Assembly: GCF_002952055.1 (NCBI RefSeq)
Contig: NZ_CP021255.1
Coordinates: forward strand, 1,118,851 to 1,182,850
Direction of reading: 5' to 3'
Source of the DNA: Desulfobulbus oralis
GTDB taxonomy: Bacteria > Desulfobacterota > Desulfobulbia > Desulfobulbales > Desulfobulbaceae
Length of the DNA: 64,000 nt
The translations under genes and the position numbers were made by a program. The first letter of the stretch is position 1. Each line of letters starts with the position of its first letter. The notes beneath the pieces are model-generated. The model was not told where the DNA came from and did no database searches. It worked only from the letters and a program-made list of their open reading frames with translations. Shown here piece after piece: positions 61,663 to 64,000 of this stretch.

Positions 61663-62882
61663 TTTGTCCCTGTGATGATGGTGATGGGGTTGAGGCTTTG
61701 CGCCTTCTGCTCCGGCCCGCTGTGCGTAACGCTCAGCGTGCTGGCCGTGACCGTGAAGCCCAGCTTCGCAAGCACCGTGCAGGCCTCCTGTTTTGTCTTT
61801 TCCAGCACCGCGTTGACCACGATGCGGCCATCTTCGGCGAGCCGCGCCGCACTGGCCTCGAGAATGGCTGCAAGCCGGCCGCCGCTCCCGCCGATGAAAA
61901 CCCGGTCCGGCGGCGGCAGGGCGGCCAGGGCTGCCGGCGCTTCGCCGTTGACCAGGCGGATGTTGTAGGCGCCAAAGGTCCGGATATTGGCCCGGATATT
62001 GGCCTGTTCCTCCGGGTTTTTCTCGATGATGCCGATGAGGAGCCCGGGGGCCAGGGCGGCCGCCTCCAGGGAGACGCTGCCGGAACCGCCGCCGATGTCC
62101 CAGAGTACGCCGCGTTCGGGCAGGCGCAGGCTGTGCAGGCTGGCGGCACGGACCGCATCTTTGGTGATCAGGCCGCGGGAATGCCGGATTTCCCCGGCGG
62201 TGAGGCCAAAACGCGGTGCGGCGCACAGGGCTTTCTGCAAGCTCAGGAGCAGGACGTTGAGGGGTGAAAAGCTGCGGCCCGCCATGTCGTTCAGGGTGCC
62301 GGCGCTGATCTTCTCCCCGGAGAGCCCCAGGTTTTCCGCGACCTGCAGCCTGCAGGCGACCAGCCGCCCGTGGTCTGCGCAATCCTCCAGCAGGCGGGCC
62401 AGCGTGCGGGCCAGCGCATCCGGACTGTGGCGCGGATCGGTCAGGCAGAGCACCCGGCCCAGGCGGCAGCAGCGGGCCAAAAGCCGTCTGGCTGCGGTGG
62501 GCAGATCCGCCTCGCTCCCGTGCAGGCTCAGGATGTCCAGATCGTCCCAGGGGCTTTTGAAACGTGCGCAGGCCAGTTGCAGGGCGGACAGCGCCGGATG
62601 CACCCGCACCGCCTCCGGGCCGAAGCGCTCTATCAGCCTGCGGCCAATGCCGAAGAAGAGCGGATCGCCGCTCGCCAGGACCGCCACGCTCCGGGGGAGG
62701 GCAGCTTCAATGGCCGTGCACAGGGATTCAATGGGCGTGACCGGGATTCGCCGGGCCGTCACCCCCTCCAGCATGGCCGCCTGCCTTTTGGCATGGGCCA
62801 CCAAAACGCAGGAGGCCAGAAGGCCGCGCCGCTCCTCGGTGAGCTCTTCGCCGGCAATGCCGATCAGTTCAATGGGGCACAT
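61659..62882 (-). CDS. cbiET: Bifunctional precorrin-6Y methyltransferase/decarboxylase CbiET
   Basis: A 407-residue fusion of CbiE (N-terminal, PIELIGIAGEELTEERRGLLASCVLV, SGDPLFFGIGRRLIERFG) and CbiT (C-terminal, VLWDIGGGSGSVSLEAAALAPG, GGSGGRLAAILE). It methylates C5 and C15 and removes the C12 acetate carboxyl. It is equivalent to aerobic CobL but here beside cbiD and cbiG. The 14-base overlap with cbiD suggests translational coupling. Confidence 0.92.
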   Translation of the reverse strand: MCPIELIGIAGEELTEERRGLLASCVLVAHAKRQAAMLEGVTARRIPVTPIESLCTAIEAALPRSVAVLASGDPLFFGIGRRLIERFGPEAVRVHPALSALQLACARFKSPWDDLDILSLHGSEADLPTAARRLLARCCRLGRVLCLTDPRHSPDALARTLARLLEDCADHGRLVACRLQVAENLGLSGEKISAGTLNDMAGRSFSPLNVLLLSLQKALCAAPRFGLTAGEIRHSRGLITKDAVRAASLHSLRLPERGVLWDIGGGSGSVSLEAAALAPGLLIGIIEKNPEEQANIRANIRTFGAYNIRLVNGEAPAALAALPPPDRVFIGGSGGRLAAILEASAARLAEDGRIVVNAVLEKTKQEACTVLAKLGFTVTASTLSVTHSGPEQKAQSLNPITIITGTK

Positions 62883-63957
62883 GCAGCAGCACCCCCTCCG
62901 CGCTGGTCACCAGATACAGCTCGACCGGCAGGCCCGACCAGAGTTCGGTCTGCGCCTGCGCCTGCCTGGCCACCGCAAGCACCAGATCATCCCGCCCCGC
63001 TGCCCGCAGTTCCTCAAAAATGTGGCGCGCCGTGTTGGCCTCCGAGAGCCGCTCCACCTCCGGCGCCTCCAGACCCAGCCGGCCCAGCAGCCGGGCCGCG
63101 TCCCGCACCTCCAGGGCGCCGTTGCGCACATGGGTTTGCGGCACGGCCAGCGCCGCCTTGACGAGCTTGGCCCACATGGCCGCAAGATGTATCCTGGCAA
63201 AGCCGTGGCGACCCGCAGCCTTGAGCGCGTATTCCAGGTAATCGCCCATCATCACGAGAGCCTCCTCGGGCATGCGCAGTTTTTGCTGCACTGCCGCCTC
63301 CGAGCTGCGGCCGGTGGAGAGCACGATTTCGGCGAGCCCCGCGGCCCTGGCCACATCCATCGCAGCCTCGATGGTGTCGGTCCAGGCCTTGGCCGAGATG
63401 GGCCGCACAATGCCGGTGGTGCCCAGAATGGAGAGGCCGCCCACGATGCCCAGGCGGTGGTTTATGGTCTTTTCCGCAAGAATTTCGCCGTGTTCCACAA
63501 AAACCCGCACCGTGAGCGCCGGCCGTTCCGCTGCCGGCATGACCTCATCCAGCGCCGCCAGAATCATCCTGCGCGGCACCGGGTTGATGGCCGCCTCGCC
63601 GACCGGGAGCGCCAGGCCCGGCTTGGTGACCTCGCCCACGCCATGGCCGCGCGCGAAGGAGACCGCGCCGGGGGCACCCTCCTCCTGCCGGAAGAGTTCC
63701 ACCCCGACCTCCGAGCCATTGGTGACATCCGGATCGTCGCCCGCGTCTTTGACGATGGAAACCAGCGCGATTTCCCCATGTTTCTGCACGCGGCAGAGTT
63801 CAAAGGCGTGGCGCTCGCCCCCGGGCAGGGGGATCTCCACCGCATCCGGCACCGTCTTGCCGGAAAGCAGGAGCAGGGCCGCCTTGGCTGCCGCTGCCGC
63901 GCAGGCTCCGGTCGTGTAGCCGCTCCGCAAAGTCTTCTTTCCTGTGCTGGCCATCAT
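62869..63957 (-). CDS. cbiD: Cobalt-precorrin-5B C1-methyltransferase
   Basis: A 362-residue CbiD. The start RSGYTTGACAAAAAKAALLLLSG, the VSIVKDAGDDPDVTNGSE block and the ILGTTGIVRPISAKAW block are diagnostic. It methylates C1 of cobalt-precorrin-5B, a step of the anaerobic cobalt-early pathway. The first gene of the operon visible here; the upstream part continues beyond the window. The start may be either of two tandem ATG codons at 63952-63957. Confidence 0.92.
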   Translation of the reverse strand: MMASTGKKTLRSGYTTGACAAAAAKAALLLLSGKTVPDAVEIPLPGGERHAFELCRVQKHGEIALVSIVKDAGDDPDVTNGSEVGVELFRQEEGAPGAVSFARGHGVGEVTKPGLALPVGEAAINPVPRRMILAALDEVMPAAERPALTVRVFVEHGEILAEKTINHRLGIVGGLSILGTTGIVRPISAKAWTDTIEAAMDVARAAGLAEIVLSTGRSSEAAVQQKLRMPEEALVMMGDYLEYALKAAGRHGFARIHLAAMWAKLVKAALAVPQTHVRNGALEVRDAARLLGRLGLEAPEVERLSEANTARHIFEELRAAGRDDLVLAVARQAQAQTELWSGLPVELYLVTSAEGVLLHVPH

Positions 63958-64000
63958 CCATACCCCCAGATTTTCCGCGGGCAGCAGGGACGGCTCCGGA

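Noticed and set aside
1-64000. CRISPR arrays, rRNA and tRNA genes
   Set aside because: No regularly spaced repeats and no tRNA- or rRNA-like sequence were noticed by eye. A tRNA scan would be needed to exclude them.

Overview
The window is a GC-rich chromosomal segment of a Gram-negative, anaerobic or microaerophilic bacterium. The best guess is a Desulfobulbaceae-like member of the Desulfobacterota (Deltaproteobacteria). Pointers are an AhbD-type radical SAM heme enzyme, an anaerobic-type cbi cobalamin pathway, cytochrome bd oxidase, bacteriohemerythrin, a selenocysteine-containing SelD, an [4Fe-4S]-type PurF and a PagL-like outer-membrane lipid A deacylase. The assignment is inference from gene content; no rRNA or tRNA was found to confirm it.

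Layout. 1-5.9 kb: end of a glycoside-hydrolase-like gene, a nucleoside deaminase, pyrF, a thioredoxin-like protein, a PfkB sugar kinase, a KdnB-like Kdo 8-oxidase and an FMN alpha-hydroxy-acid oxidase. 5.9-9.4 kb: an AT-rich foreign island with a lipoprotein, a small cassette-like ORF flanked by attC-like half sites, a protein with a permuted acyl-carrier-like layout, a small membrane protein and a decayed IS30-type end. 9.4-20.3 kb: core genes (rlmKL, a metallopeptidase, a beta-CASP hydrolase, an HD protein, hemE, ahbD, a universal stress protein, a SAM hydrolase with an abutting CsgG-like remnant, a DUF2959 lipoprotein, an FmdB zinc ribbon). 20.4-24.1 kb: a compact five-gene cytochrome bd operon on the minus strand (Rrf2 regulator, DUF4492, cydA, cydB and an unlisted 30-residue CydX-like peptide). 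24.2-33.1 kb: envelope and signalling genes (DUF4390, NtrY-type kinase, NfeD, SPFH, LysM/FecR protein, CHASE2 kinase). 33.2-49.4 kb: a lytic transglycosylase, bacteriohemerythrin, purF with a terminator hairpin in its leader, selD with an in-frame UGA at codon 17, pagL, a rhomboid, hflK-hflC, pheA, glgB, a PHP phosphoesterase and a Tat-exported metallo-hydrolase. 49.6-56.3 kb: an insertion-sequence graveyard (IS30, IS1182-like and IS1595 remnants) followed by an intact IS5/IS427-type element that splits a large membrane spermidine-synthase-like gene. 56.3-58.1 kb: a primase-helicase-like protein. 58.3-64 kb: a tightly overlapping cobalamin methyltransferase operon cbiD-cbiET-cbiL-cbiF-cbiG-cbiH.

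How it fits together. The bd oxidase operon, hemerythrin, heme genes (hemE, ahbD) and cobalamin operon describe an anaerobe that copes with oxygen and makes its own tetrapyrroles. SelD implies that selenoproteins are made. Two foreign patches (6.4-9.4 kb and 48.4-56 kb) carry most of the unfamiliar or broken genes. The most noteworthy items are the selenocysteine SelD, the CydX-like micro-gene, the cleanly reversible IS5 insertion, the permuted ACP-like protein, the conditional-terminator-like purF leader, the low-complexity insert in RlmKL and the primase-helicase with a weakened TOPRIM motif.
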